Both the position numbers and the translations under genes were made by a program. A DNA stretch of 64,000 nt, taken from NCBI RefSeq assembly GCF_032229225.1, contig NZ_CP135076.1, positions 2,895,001-2,959,000 of the forward strand, in the 5' to 3' direction. Every line of letters begins with the position of its first letter. The first letter of the stretch is position 1. A model generated the notes under the pieces. That model did not search any database. It was given only the letters and a program-made list of their open reading frames with translations, and had not been told where the DNA came from. This DNA comes from Stakelama saccharophila (lineage in GTDB: Bacteria > Pseudomonadota > Alphaproteobacteria > Sphingomonadales > Sphingomonadaceae). Below are positions 18,691 through 26,660 of this stretch, piece by piece.

Positions 18691-21030
18691 CTAGACGCGC
18701 ACCCGGACGCGCTGGCGCAGCCGTTCGTAGAGCGGAATTTCCGCTTCGTGAGCGATCTCGACCGTTACCGCGAAGGCCTGCTGTCCGGCGTCCCCCGCCC
18801 ACCCGCTCGCGCAGCGAACGACCAGATAATAATTGTCGCCATATTGGCTGACGTCGCGCTGGAAGGTGACGGTCGCGGTCTGCAGGCTCGATTTCTCCCG
18901 CACGGTCGAACTCGGATCGAGCTTGCAGTTGAAGCGCGGTTCCATTTCCGGAAACGGACCGTCGTCGGGCGCGCGCTTTCGAAAATGGTCGAATATCTTG
19001 TCCGTGTCGCAGCCCCGGATCAGCCGGAAACCCATCGACACCCCATTATAATCCCGTCGGCTGTGCCGCACCGGGGGATCATATGCGAGGCTGACGCGAA
19101 CATGGCGTCGGCCGCGGCGGGTCTGGAACGGCTCGGGGATCGGTATCTGATAGACCGCGAAATGATCGACCGGAAGTTCATCCTCGGCATAGAGCACGAC
19201 GCGGCTGTCGTCCGAATAAGCTGCACGCTCGGCATCGACCCGTCCATGGCCACACAGCGCGCGTGCCGCAGGGTCGCCGAGCAAATTGACCCGCGCGGTC
19301 GCTTCTTGGGGGATGCTCGCGCCGCCCGCCAGAAGCGCTCGAACGAGGTTCGCGGACGCGTCGGGGAAACGCGCCAGGATTTGACTTGCCTTCAACGCGA
19401 CGAGCGGCGCGGCATGCGATGTGCCCGAGCGCGCGGCAAAGAGCCGGTCGACCGGCTGGTAGTGAAGCGAAACCACACCGGCCTCGGGACGAACCTCGCC
19501 GCCGCGAAGCGCCGCTGTCGGCCCGTCATAGAGGAGCGTCCCGCCGATATCGACGAAATCGGGCTTGATCGCCCCGCGTGCGCCGGGTCCGATGCGGGTG
19601 AAGGGCGACGGCTCCATCGCGCCGGTGATCGGACGGATCCCGACATTGTCCGCCGCCCGAGGACCTAGGCCGTCGCCATGGGCGAGCGAGCCGACGGTGA
19701 CGATATTCATTCCGCCGGCCGGCTCGCACAGGCGATTGGCGTTCTCGAGCAGATAGCGCGGATAGTCGGTGACCGCTTCCTCGACGCGCAGGCCGCCCCT
19801 GGGCTGTCGGTTGCCCGCCGCGACGACAATGACGATATCGAGTTCGCGGACCAGTTCGTCAAGCGTCTGCGCCCAGGGGCCCACCTTGCCGTTTTCGATG
19901 AGTTTTTTCCGGTCGCCGAGCGCGACGACGAAGATCCGGCAGCCATAATCGTCGTGCAGACGGCCGATCGCTTCGCGCATCAGTTTCGGCGTCACGCGGC
20001 TGTTCGGAAACTTGCCGTCATGATCGACGACTTTCGCCGAACAAAGCCGCGCATGACGGGCGAGCGTGCCCGCCCCAAGTTGCCCGCGCAGGTCTCCGAA
20101 GGTCGCGATGCCGCCGACAAACGTGCCGTGACCATAATCGTCGGCGGTGCCGAGCGCAGCGGGAACACCGATCGCGCCGGCGATAATGTCCTCGATCAGC
20201 GGATGATCGTTGACGCCGCTGTCGATGATGCCGATGAGCGGAGCGTCGGCATCGAGCGCGCCGAGTTCCGGCAGATCGCCAAGCGCGAGGTCGACGAGTT
20301 CGCCCGTCGCGAGATCTGGTTCGGGTGGGAAATCGAGATCGGCGATTTCCTCGATCGTCAGCAACGAGCGCACCACCGTTCCGTCGCAGCGCAACCGCAC
20401 CATCGTGATGCTCGGACCGATATGCCGGTCCAGCTCTTCGGCGCCGAGCGCTTCGGCATAGCGCGCCACATCATCGGTCTTGCGTTCGCGCACCTCGCGG
20501 CGGCCGAGATCCCATAATTCGATATCGACGATATAGCTCTCGCCAACCTGAAAATCCTCGACCTCGACCAGCCCTGCCTCGCGGGCGCGCATGCCGATCC
20601 GGTCGCGCGGCGACACCTCCGAAAAGCTCTCGATATTGGCGATGAACGATGCGTAAGCGGGATTTTGCCGACCCGGTTGCACGCCGCGACCATAGGCTTC
20701 GAGCTTGGTGCGAAACTCGTCCAGCTCGTCCGATGACGCGAACAGCACCATCGTGCGATCCTCGTCGCTCGACAGCACGGTCAGTCCGACCTTGTTCCAT
20801 TCGTCTTCGAGCAGCGCGGCGTTCATCTCGACACGCAAAATCAGCGAGGGATCGACCGCGTCCGGACGCCGCCGCCGCTGCTGCGCGGCAATCGCCCCGT
20901 CGAGTTCATCGCCGAGGCGCCGGCTATGACCGCCAGCGTTCCGGGCAGGGGGTGGGCCGCCGCCACCGGTCTTGCGGCGCGGCAGTCGCTCCGGCAGCCG
21001 TACAAGCTGAAGATGATCGTATCGTGCCAC
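18691..21030 (-). CDS. Subtilisin-like serine protease (S8 family) paired with AAA+ ATPase
   Basis: This 779-residue S8 peptidase has catalytic Asp270 (IGIIDSG), His301 (GHGTF), oxyanion Asn407 (AAGN) and Ser538 (SGTSHAAP). There is no signal peptide, so it should act in the cytoplasm. About 260 residues precede the catalytic domain, and about 170 residues of beta-rich sequence follow it. It begins 11 bases after the stop of the AAA+ ATPase gene. Cytoplasmic subtilase-ATPase pairs occur in accessory regions and are thought to act in conflict or stress responses. The substrate is unknown. It is probably not needed for the lasso peptide, which has its own protease. Confidence 0.85.
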   Translation of the reverse strand: MARYDHLQLVRLPERLPRRKTGGGGPPPARNAGGHSRRLGDELDGAIAAQQRRRRPDAVDPSLILRVEMNAALLEDEWNKVGLTVLSSDEDRTMVLFASSDELDEFRTKLEAYGRGVQPGRQNPAYASFIANIESFSEVSPRDRIGMRAREAGLVEVEDFQVGESYIVDIELWDLGRREVRERKTDDVARYAEALGAEELDRHIGPSITMVRLRCDGTVVRSLLTIEEIADLDFPPEPDLATGELVDLALGDLPELGALDADAPLIGIIDSGVNDHPLIEDIIAGAIGVPAALGTADDYGHGTFVGGIATFGDLRGQLGAGTLARHARLCSAKVVDHDGKFPNSRVTPKLMREAIGRLHDDYGCRIFVVALGDRKKLIENGKVGPWAQTLDELVRELDIVIVVAAGNRQPRGGLRVEEAVTDYPRYLLENANRLCEPAGGMNIVTVGSLAHGDGLGPRAADNVGIRPITGAMEPSPFTRIGPGARGAIKPDFVDIGGTLLYDGPTAALRGGEVRPEAGVVSLHYQPVDRLFAARSGTSHAAPLVALKASQILARFPDASANLVRALLAGGASIPQEATARVNLLGDPAARALCGHGRVDAERAAYSDDSRVVLYAEDELPVDHFAVYQIPIPEPFQTRRGRRHVRVSLAYDPPVRHSRRDYNGVSMGFRLIRGCDTDKIFDHFRKRAPDDGPFPEMEPRFNCKLDPSSTVREKSSLQTATVTFQRDVSQYGDNYYLVVRCASGWAGDAGQQAFAVTVEIAHEAEIPLYERLRQRVRVRV

Positions 21031-21041
21031 CCCGGATGCGG

Positions 21042-22031
21042 TCAGACCGGTTCGTTCATGCGGGAGGTCCGGCGACGTCTGCGCCGTTCATCGGCGATCG
21101 CATCGACAAAATCCCCTTCGCTGACCCGTTTGCGCTTGGCGATGATCGACGATTTGGTCGCCTGCAGGCAGATTCGATCGAGTTCCGCATAGGCATAGCC
21201 CTCAAGGTCGGACAGATGCGCCTTGGGGTCGAAATCGATGCTGAGATTCTTGAACTTCATGGCCACGAAACGCTGGATCATTCGGCTATCCGGCTTGTCG
21301 AACCATACAACCTCATCGAACCGCCGCCAGATCGCCGAATCGAGCGTCTGATCGAGGTTGGTCGCCGCGATCAGAAACCCCTTCGGCCGCATGCGATCGA
21401 TGAAGATGAGCAGGCTGTTGACGACCCGGCGCAATTCATGGTGCTCGCCGCTCTCGTCGCGCGTCCGGGCAAGCGCATCGAATTCATCGAAGAACAGCAC
21501 GCAAGGCTGGGTGCGGGCGAACTCGAAAATCTTGCGCACATTCGCGGCCGTCTCGCCCAGATAGGAGGAAATGAGCTGGTCGAGCTTGACGACATAGAGC
21601 GGCAGACCGAGTTCGGCGGCGAATATCTCGGCGCAAAGCGTCTTCCCGCAGCCCGGCGGTCCACAGAACAGCAGTTTCGAGCGCACCGGCAGTCCGTGAC
21701 GGCGAATCTCGTCGGCCCGGTCGAATTCCTTCATCAACCCGAGAAATATCCGGATATTCTCAAATGACAGGATGATATCCTGCTTGCCGTGCACCGGCTC
21801 GATGCGCTCGATGAAATCGGCCGCGGCCTCGGGAAAGGGCAGCAGTGGCGCGAGCGCCTTTGGTCGCGATCGACGTGACGGACCATTCGACAGCGACTTG
21901 CGCAGCGACCGGGCAAGGACGCGGTTATTCTTCTTTTCTTCTTCGGTGATGATCTGCTCGGCAACGGCGTGGAACTCCTCATCCCTGCCATAGCTTGCCA
22001 GAAGCTTTTTCATCAGTTCGCCGCGCGCCAT
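21042..22031 (-). CDS. AAA+ ATPase (FtsH/spastin-like) partner of the subtilase
   Basis: This 329-residue protein has one AAA+ module. Walker A GPPGCGKT is at 124-131, Walker B VLFFDEFD ends at 185, and sensor 1 (AATNL) and an arginine-finger region (RRFDEVV) follow. About 90 residues of charged helical sequence precede the module. It resembles AAA proteins that unfold substrates for a partnered protease. It is the first gene of a two-gene operon with the S8 peptidase. A second ATG (Met7) is possible. The biological role is inferred from pairing only. Confidence 0.85.
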   Translation of the reverse strand: MARGELMKKLLASYGRDEEFHAVAEQIITEEEKKNNRVLARSLRKSLSNGPSRRSRPKALAPLLPFPEAAADFIERIEPVHGKQDIILSFENIRIFLGLMKEFDRADEIRRHGLPVRSKLLFCGPPGCGKTLCAEIFAAELGLPLYVVKLDQLISSYLGETAANVRKIFEFARTQPCVLFFDEFDALARTRDESGEHHELRRVVNSLLIFIDRMRPKGFLIAATNLDQTLDSAIWRRFDEVVWFDKPDSRMIQRFVAMKFKNLSIDFDPKAHLSDLEGYAYAELDRICLQATKSSIIAKRKRVSEGDFVDAIADERRRRRRTSRMNEPV

Positions 22032-22208
22032 CTTGTCCTATCCGACCATATGGCTATCGATCATAGTCGCGTTCGAATTTTTCGCCATATTTTCTCGCTT
22101 GCCAATTCGCGAGAAACACCCATCACTGTTCTTTGCCATATGGCTTGCATCGACACCACCGCCAAGGGTGTTTCGACCGCGCGCGAAGCGGGGCTGGCCG
22201 GCGATCGC

Positions 22209-22817
22209 TCATTCTCGTCGATGGACGAGGCGCACGATATCGGCGGCTATTCTAAGACGCCGGCGGTGATATTGACCGCTCAGGCGCCGCAGCGTGTTTT
22301 TATCGCCAGCATCGACTGCTGCGGCGAGCGCACGCAATTCCGCGCCAATGTCCTCGAGCAACTGCGCTTCGATGACGCGCACGGCGCTTAGCCTGGCGTT
22401 CAGCGCCTCGACCGCACGGACATGTTCGCCGTTCAGCGATCGCCGCGCGATCGCGGCAAAAATATCGGCATCGCCACCAGCGACCGACTGCGCGACACCC
22501 TCGATGGTCTTTTCTGCGGACACGACCTTTTTTGGCCAGCCCCGGATCGCGAGCGTGACCAATTCGGCCGACCAGGCGTAGAGATCCTTGAGCGATGGCT
22601 CGTCGAGCGTCGGCAGATAGAATCCCGTGCCGCTATGCGCCTCGACCAATCCTTCGCCGGCACACATATGCAAGGCATCGCGCACCGGTGTGACGCTCGC
22701 GGCCATCTGATCGGCGAGCACGGTGGGATCGAGCCGGTCACCGGGCCGGAAGCCGTGATCCATGATCCGGCGCTTGAGCGCTTCATAGACCCGCTCGGTG
22801 GTCGCTCCCGAATTCAT
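22209..22817 (-). CDS. GntR-family transcriptional regulator
   Basis: This 202-residue regulator has an N-terminal winged helix (about 1-70; YEALKRRIMDHGFRPGDRL and VTPVRDALHMCAGEGLVE) and a helical FadR/FCD-like C-terminal domain that would bind a small effector. The ATG at 22817 shares one base with the stop of the dioxygenase gene (TGATG), so it belongs to the luxR-luxI-phyH-gntR transcription unit. The ligand is unknown; an acyl compound or the dioxygenase product would fit the context. Confidence 0.82.
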   Translation of the reverse strand: MNSGATTERVYEALKRRIMDHGFRPGDRLDPTVLADQMAASVTPVRDALHMCAGEGLVEAHSGTGFYLPTLDEPSLKDLYAWSAELVTLAIRGWPKKVVSAEKTIEGVAQSVAGGDADIFAAIARRSLNGEHVRAVEALNARLSAVRVIEAQLLEDIGAELRALAAAVDAGDKNTLRRLSGQYHRRRLRIAADIVRLVHRRE

Positions 22818-23692
22818 CACGCCGCCCGCTGGTCCTGGACATAGGCCTCGATCAGCGCTTGCTGGTCGGGCCTGAGCGCGTCGATCGCGCCGCGCGGCGT
22901 GTCGGGGCACCCCTCGAGCAACACCGAGGGACATTGTCCCTCGAAATTGCCGAGATTGGGCCGATGTTGCCGGTAGCCGATCAGCGCGGCGAGTTCGGGA
23001 TCGAAGTGCCGCGCGACCGACGGCGGGTAAGCGAGCCACTGATTTTCATAGGGTTTGAGCCAGCCCAGCGAATAGCCGATGACGACGCCGCGGCGAACCT
23101 GCTGTGTTCTATTGGCGCCCGCCCCGTGCAGCGTCGAGCCGAGAAAGACCAGTGCCGCGCCGGGCGGCATCGCCGCGGGGACCGGGTCACCGCTCGGCTC
23201 TGGATCGAGCGCGGCGGGGCCGTGCGTTCCGGGCCAGACGCGCGTCGCGCCATTTTCAGCGGTGAAATCGCTGAGCGGCCAGATCACGTTGACGAGATAT
23301 TCGGACTCGCCGACGGGCACGCGCCACATATCCTGATCGCGGTGCGGCATTTGCTGGGGTGCACCGGGATGTACGGCGATCGCCTGCGCAACATTGAGCT
23401 GAATACAGTCGCACCAGGGCGACAGGATGCGCTCGACGATGGCGAGGATGGTCGCCTGCCGGACCAGCCGGGCCGTCTGCGACGACCGGGTGAGCAATCG
23501 GCCGAACCGCTTGGTGGTGGCTCCATAAAAACCGCCCTGGCCGAACGGCGTCGCCGCAAAGTCCTTGGCCAAATCGTCATCCAGCGCGCCGATCGTCGCT
23601 TTGGGCACCGCATCGGGAATGATGCAATAGCCACGCTCGGCGAGCTCGGTGGCGTACCGCTCGCTGTCGTTCCCGGTCGATATTCCTGTCAT
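22817..23692 (-). CDS. Phytanoyl-CoA dioxygenase (PhyH) family Fe(II)/2-oxoglutarate oxygenase
   Basis: This 291-residue protein has the PhyH jelly-roll pattern. The iron facial triad is His117-x-Asp119 (PHRDQD) and His189 (LHGAG), with Arg195 placed to bind 2-oxoglutarate. Such enzymes hydroxylate acyl or other small molecules. It starts 25 bases after the luxI stop and overlaps gntR by one base. Placement in an autoinducer operon suggests it could act on the acyl-homoserine lactone, its precursor or a co-regulated metabolite, but this is inference. Confidence 0.85.
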   Translation of the reverse strand: MTGISTGNDSERYATELAERGYCIIPDAVPKATIGALDDDLAKDFAATPFGQGGFYGATTKRFGRLLTRSSQTARLVRQATILAIVERILSPWCDCIQLNVAQAIAVHPGAPQQMPHRDQDMWRVPVGESEYLVNVIWPLSDFTAENGATRVWPGTHGPAALDPEPSGDPVPAAMPPGAALVFLGSTLHGAGANRTQQVRRGVVIGYSLGWLKPYENQWLAYPPSVARHFDPELAALIGYRQHRPNLGNFEGQCPSVLLEGCPDTPRGAIDALRPDQQALIEAYVQDQRAA

Positions 23693-23717
23693 GGCATCTG
23701 TCCTTCAAATATGGGCG

Positions 23718-24335
23718 TCAAGCGGCTTCGCGTTCGCCACCGACAAGCGTCGCGGCCGACCGGATACCGGCGACGGAGAGTCGCTGCGGGGTGTCCTCGG
23801 CAATATCGATGCGCAGCGCGGCGAGCATTTCGCCACCGATGCGCTGGGGAAGGCCGAGCGGGATGCAGCGCCATCCAAAGGCCAGAATTTGCTGGAACCA
23901 GCCCATCTCGGCAATCGCGCTATAGGCCGCGATGCCCTGATCGAGCGCATGGTCGGCTAGCGCGGTCACCAGCGTGTCGCGCACCGCACGGCGCTCACGG
24001 GCGCGCAGGCCCCGATCGAGACAGAAGCGGGTCACTTCCAGGATATCGGCCCCGCACGGGGGGCCGTCTTCGCAAAGCTGCGGGTAAAAGCTGCCGAGAA
24101 TGTGCGGTCGCGTCGTCGGCAGCAGCCGGGCCGATCCCAGATGGCGGCCGGCGCGATCGACGAGCACCAGATAGGTCGCGTGCTCGTCGTCGAACTGGTC
24201 GACCTCATAGCGGCCGTCGATCACCGGCACGTCCCATTTGAGCAGATCGACGAACACCGATTTGCGCGCGGCGAACATCGCGCGCAGGACGCCGTCGGGC
24301 GTTTCGGAAGCGCCGAAGCGAAGCGTATGAAGCAT
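23718..24335 (-). CDS. luxI: Acyl-homoserine-lactone synthase (LuxI family)
   Basis: This 205-residue enzyme makes an N-acyl-homoserine lactone from S-adenosylmethionine and an acyl carrier. The conserved residues fall on canonical numbering: Arg24, Phe28, Trp34, Glu44, Asp46, Asp49, Arg70, Phe83, Glu100 and Arg103. All key residues are intact, so an active enzyme is likely. It lies 80 bases downstream of the luxR gene in the same direction. Acyl chain length cannot be read from the sequence. I saw no clear lux box in the 80-base gap. Confidence 0.93.
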   Translation of the reverse strand: MLHTLRFGASETPDGVLRAMFAARKSVFVDLLKWDVPVIDGRYEVDQFDDEHATYLVLVDRAGRHLGSARLLPTTRPHILGSFYPQLCEDGPPCGADILEVTRFCLDRGLRARERRAVRDTLVTALADHALDQGIAAYSAIAEMGWFQQILAFGWRCIPLGLPQRIGGEMLAALRIDIAEDTPQRLSVAGIRSAATLVGGEREAA

Positions 24336-24415
24336 GGCGGATGACCTTGGCTGTGACGGGATTGGCCAAGGATCAGCCTAGGGGCTTGGCGGCGCTATGC
24401 CGGAAAAGGGGTATA

Positions 24416-25162
24416 TCAGCGCCCGAAAATATCGGTGAAGGTCAATGTTCCGTCGAACAGCGTCCGGATCGCCAGCAATGTCCGCTTGTTCACACCGTAG
24501 CGCGCGCAGGCCTGCTTGATATGGCGGGCAACGGTTTCCTCGCTCACCTCCAGGATGCGGCTGATCTCCCAGTCGCCCTTGCCGCGCGCGGCCCACATCA
24601 CGCAGTCGCGTTGCCGATCGGTCAAGACCGGACGCGGCGCGTCGGGCAGATGTCCGCGCGCCGAGCACAGCCGCCGGGCGCCTTCGAACGCGAAGCCTCC
24701 GGCAAGCTGGGCGAGCGGCAGCATTTCCGGAAGGATTGGCCGCCCGGCCTGATTGGCGAACGAGCACGATCCGCGCGCTTCGCCCGGTACATGCGCCGGG
24801 ACGGTGAAGCCGTCGCCAATCCCTTCTTCGCGACCCAGCGCGAGAATTTCATGATCCGCGCGTGTCAGCGGGATCATGTCCGGCATCTGCGACCAGCAAA
24901 ACCCCATGCTCGTGACATGACTGGCGCGGTGGACCGGATCGGACACGCCGAGCGCATGGCCATCATAATAGTCCGCCCAGCGCGCCGGATAATTGTGCAG
25001 CCGGAGCGCGATCCCGCTTGTCGCGACGACATCGACATGATGGGTAAGCGCGAAATACTCGAAGCCGAGCTCGGCGGTGACCGCGACCATCGCCGCGGTG
25101 AGATCGTCGGTACTCGTCACCATCTCGACGATGCGCATCAAGCGCATCGCCATCTGATGCAT
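24416..25162 (-). CDS. luxR: LuxR-family autoinducer-responsive regulator
   Basis: This 248-residue protein has an N-terminal autoinducer-binding domain (about 1-165) and a C-terminal LuxR-type helix-turn-helix (LTDRQRDCVMWAARGKGDWEISRILEVSEETVARHIKQA in parts). The ligand domain has the WxxxYDGH segment (WADYYDGH) and a GxCWSQMPD stretch. The ATG at 25162 is preferred because AAGGTGG lies 5 bases upstream; a TTG at 25201 also opens the frame. It is divergent from the DUF6499-DUF2285 gene across 239 bases and upstream of luxI. In ICEs of this type such a pair controls transfer. Confidence 0.9.
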   Translation of the reverse strand: MHQMAMRLMRIVEMVTSTDDLTAAMVAVTAELGFEYFALTHHVDVVATSGIALRLHNYPARWADYYDGHALGVSDPVHRASHVTSMGFCWSQMPDMIPLTRADHEILALGREEGIGDGFTVPAHVPGEARGSCSFANQAGRPILPEMLPLAQLAGGFAFEGARRLCSARGHLPDAPRPVLTDRQRDCVMWAARGKGDWEISRILEVSEETVARHIKQACARYGVNKRTLLAIRTLFDGTLTFTDIFGR

Positions 25163-25401
25163 GCCCACCTTGCACCCTGTCGGCCGCGGGCGGCGTCTCA
25201 AGCTACCGTCGGTCCCGTGGCCGCCCCCTGGCTCGGGCTGGGCCGCGGCATCTCACCCCGCTGCCCGGCGACTCCGGTCATTAAATCCTCATATCACAGC
25301 AGCTTGATCCGGCAAAATCGGGCATGGTCCGTCATGGAGGCATCTCAGGCGCCGGCCCGGCATCCCCGTCCCGTCACGCCACCCCCCGATCGGAACAACG
25401 C
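25163..25401. promoter_or_regulatory. Divergent control region between luxR and the fseA-like gene
   Basis: This gap should hold promoters for both directions. An A/T-rich patch near 25280-25295 (TTAAATCCTCATATCA) could supply a -10 element for the rightward gene. A LuxR-type dyad of 18-20 bases would be expected, but I could not find a convincing one by eye. Confidence 0.35.
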
Positions 25402-26173
25402 ATGACCGCGCGACGCGATTGGGAGAATGGCGCTTTTTACAGGCGGCTTGGCGCGATCGACCGCACCGGGATCATGTGGGAATGGCTCAGGCGCGATCCC
25501 GATTATATCGCCTGGCACGTGCGCGCGAGCGAAGCGACGCGCGGCGCCACGCCGAACCCGGTGCAATGGGGGCTCTATTTTCGCCGAAGCGCCCGAATTC
25601 ACGGCGCCCGAGGCACGGATCATCTGGGATGCCGAACTCGACCCCGGCACGCTCAGCGTCAGCGCGACGCCGACGGGGGCGTTGGATCCCGATGGCATCC
25701 GCGTTCGCGATCTCGCTCCCTGGCTGACGATCGCGACCGACCCCGATGGGTATGAACATTGCGTGCTTTCCGATGGCTGGCGCCATATCCGCCTCGATGT
25801 CGATGCGGGGCGATTGACCGGTGCGGATAATGTGCTTCTATATTATCATCTGTTTGGCCAGGCGAGCGCCGAAAAGCGGCTCCTGCCGCTGCGGCGATTT
25901 CTGTATCTGTGCCGGCACCGGCGCTTCGCGCGGACGCTGTTTCCCCGCGATGCGGCCATTCCGCGCCTGCTGACGATGCTGCGCGTGCATGATGCGCTGG
26001 CCGACGGGGCGAGCCAGTCCGATATCGGCGCGGCGTTGTTCGGTCGCGACCGTGTGACGCGGGACTGGCATGCAGGATCGGGATCGCTGCGCTCGCGAGT
26101 GCGGCGACTGGTTCGCGAGGCACGGGCGATGGCGGCGGGCGGATACCGGCAATTATTGCGAAAAAGGCAATGA
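25402..26173 (+). CDS. fseA: FseA-like ICE transfer activator (DUF6499-DUF2285) made through a +1 frameshift
   Basis: Frame 1 starts at ATG 25402 with DWENGAFYRRLGAIDRT and WEWLRRDPDYIAWH, the DUF6499 signature, and stops at 25755. From 25580 the +1 frame continues the same protein (FAEAPEFTAPEARIIWDAEL) through a DUF2285 helix-turn-helix domain to 26173, ending AMAAGGYRQLL. Joined at UUU-C (25579-25582), the product is 256 residues, the normal length for one-piece family members. In ICEMlSymR7A, msi172 and msi171 are joined in the same way by a programmed +1 frameshift to make FseA, which activates excision under quorum control. The luxRI neighbours fit. A mutation or sequence error is the alternative. 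Confidence 0.8.
25579..25582 (+). promoter_or_regulatory. Putative +1 ribosomal frameshift site (UUU-C)
   Basis: The zero-frame codons are TAT TTT CGC. If tRNA-Phe on UUU (25579-25581) slips one base forward it pairs with UUC (25580-25582), its preferred codon, and the next codon becomes GCC. From there the +1 frame restores the DUF2285 protein. The run of four T (25578-25581) is the only place where one extra base would rejoin the two frames. Confidence 0.7.
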
Positions 26174-26660
26174 CAGCGACAATATCATCCACGTCCAGTC
26201 GGTCGACAAAGACGGCCATGACGACAGCTTTGTTCCTGTCCTGATGCCTGAACAGGCTGGCGCCTCGCGCCCGCGCTGACGCCGGGCGCGACCGCGCTCT
26301 ATGGCTCGGGCCCGAGCCCCTCGCCACCGAGCCCCGCCCAGCGGGTCTCGGCCTGACGGTGACGATCGCTGGCGCGCCCGGCTGGGCCTGACGGCCCATC
26401 CCGTAAAGCGGTCGCCGCGCGTTTCGCGCGGCGGCGTTTGCGTGTGGCCTCCCGGTCAAAGCGGGGATGGGCGGCGCTCCCGTCTAGGCCCGGCCGCGCG
26501 TCCGGCAAGCCGGGCTGACGCCCGGCTCCTCCACTCATCGTTCCGGCCTGTCGGTGCCGGACGCGCTCCTAGCCGGGCCTTTCTGGTCGCTTGGTGCCGC
26601 CCACCCCCCGCTTTTCCGGGGGAGGCCATGCTGGCTTTGGGCAGGGACAGGAGGCTCGCG
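26174..26660 (+). other. Long GC-rich leader before ardC with a strong hairpin
   Basis: No gene is supported here, although the frame of ardC stays open through most of it. The clearest structure is a hairpin with nine-base arms CGCCGCGCG (26413-26421) and CGCGCGGCG (26425-26433) around TTT. It has no T-run after it. It could shape the ardC leader RNA. AGGAGG at 26650-26655 is the ribosome binding site that fixes the ardC start. Confidence 0.5.

Noticed and set aside
18400..19668. A 422-codon plus-strand frame over the lasso and subtilase area
   Set aside because: It runs antisense to the lasso precursor and the subtilase, both of which have strong motifs. It starts inside the attenuator region and has no family.
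23718..24415. A lux box between luxR and luxI
   Set aside because: I scanned the 80-base gap and saw no convincing 18-20-base dyad.
25402..26173. Treating the DUF6499-DUF2285 split simply as a pseudogene
   Set aside because: The single frame change falls at a UUU-C slip site, both halves are otherwise intact, and the known FseA system uses the same split. A mutation or sequence error stays possible and is listed as the test.
26301..26660. A 120-codon N-terminal extension of ArdC
   Set aside because: The AGGAGG site and the usual ArdC start point to 26661. The extension is Arg/Pro-rich and covers a strong hairpin.
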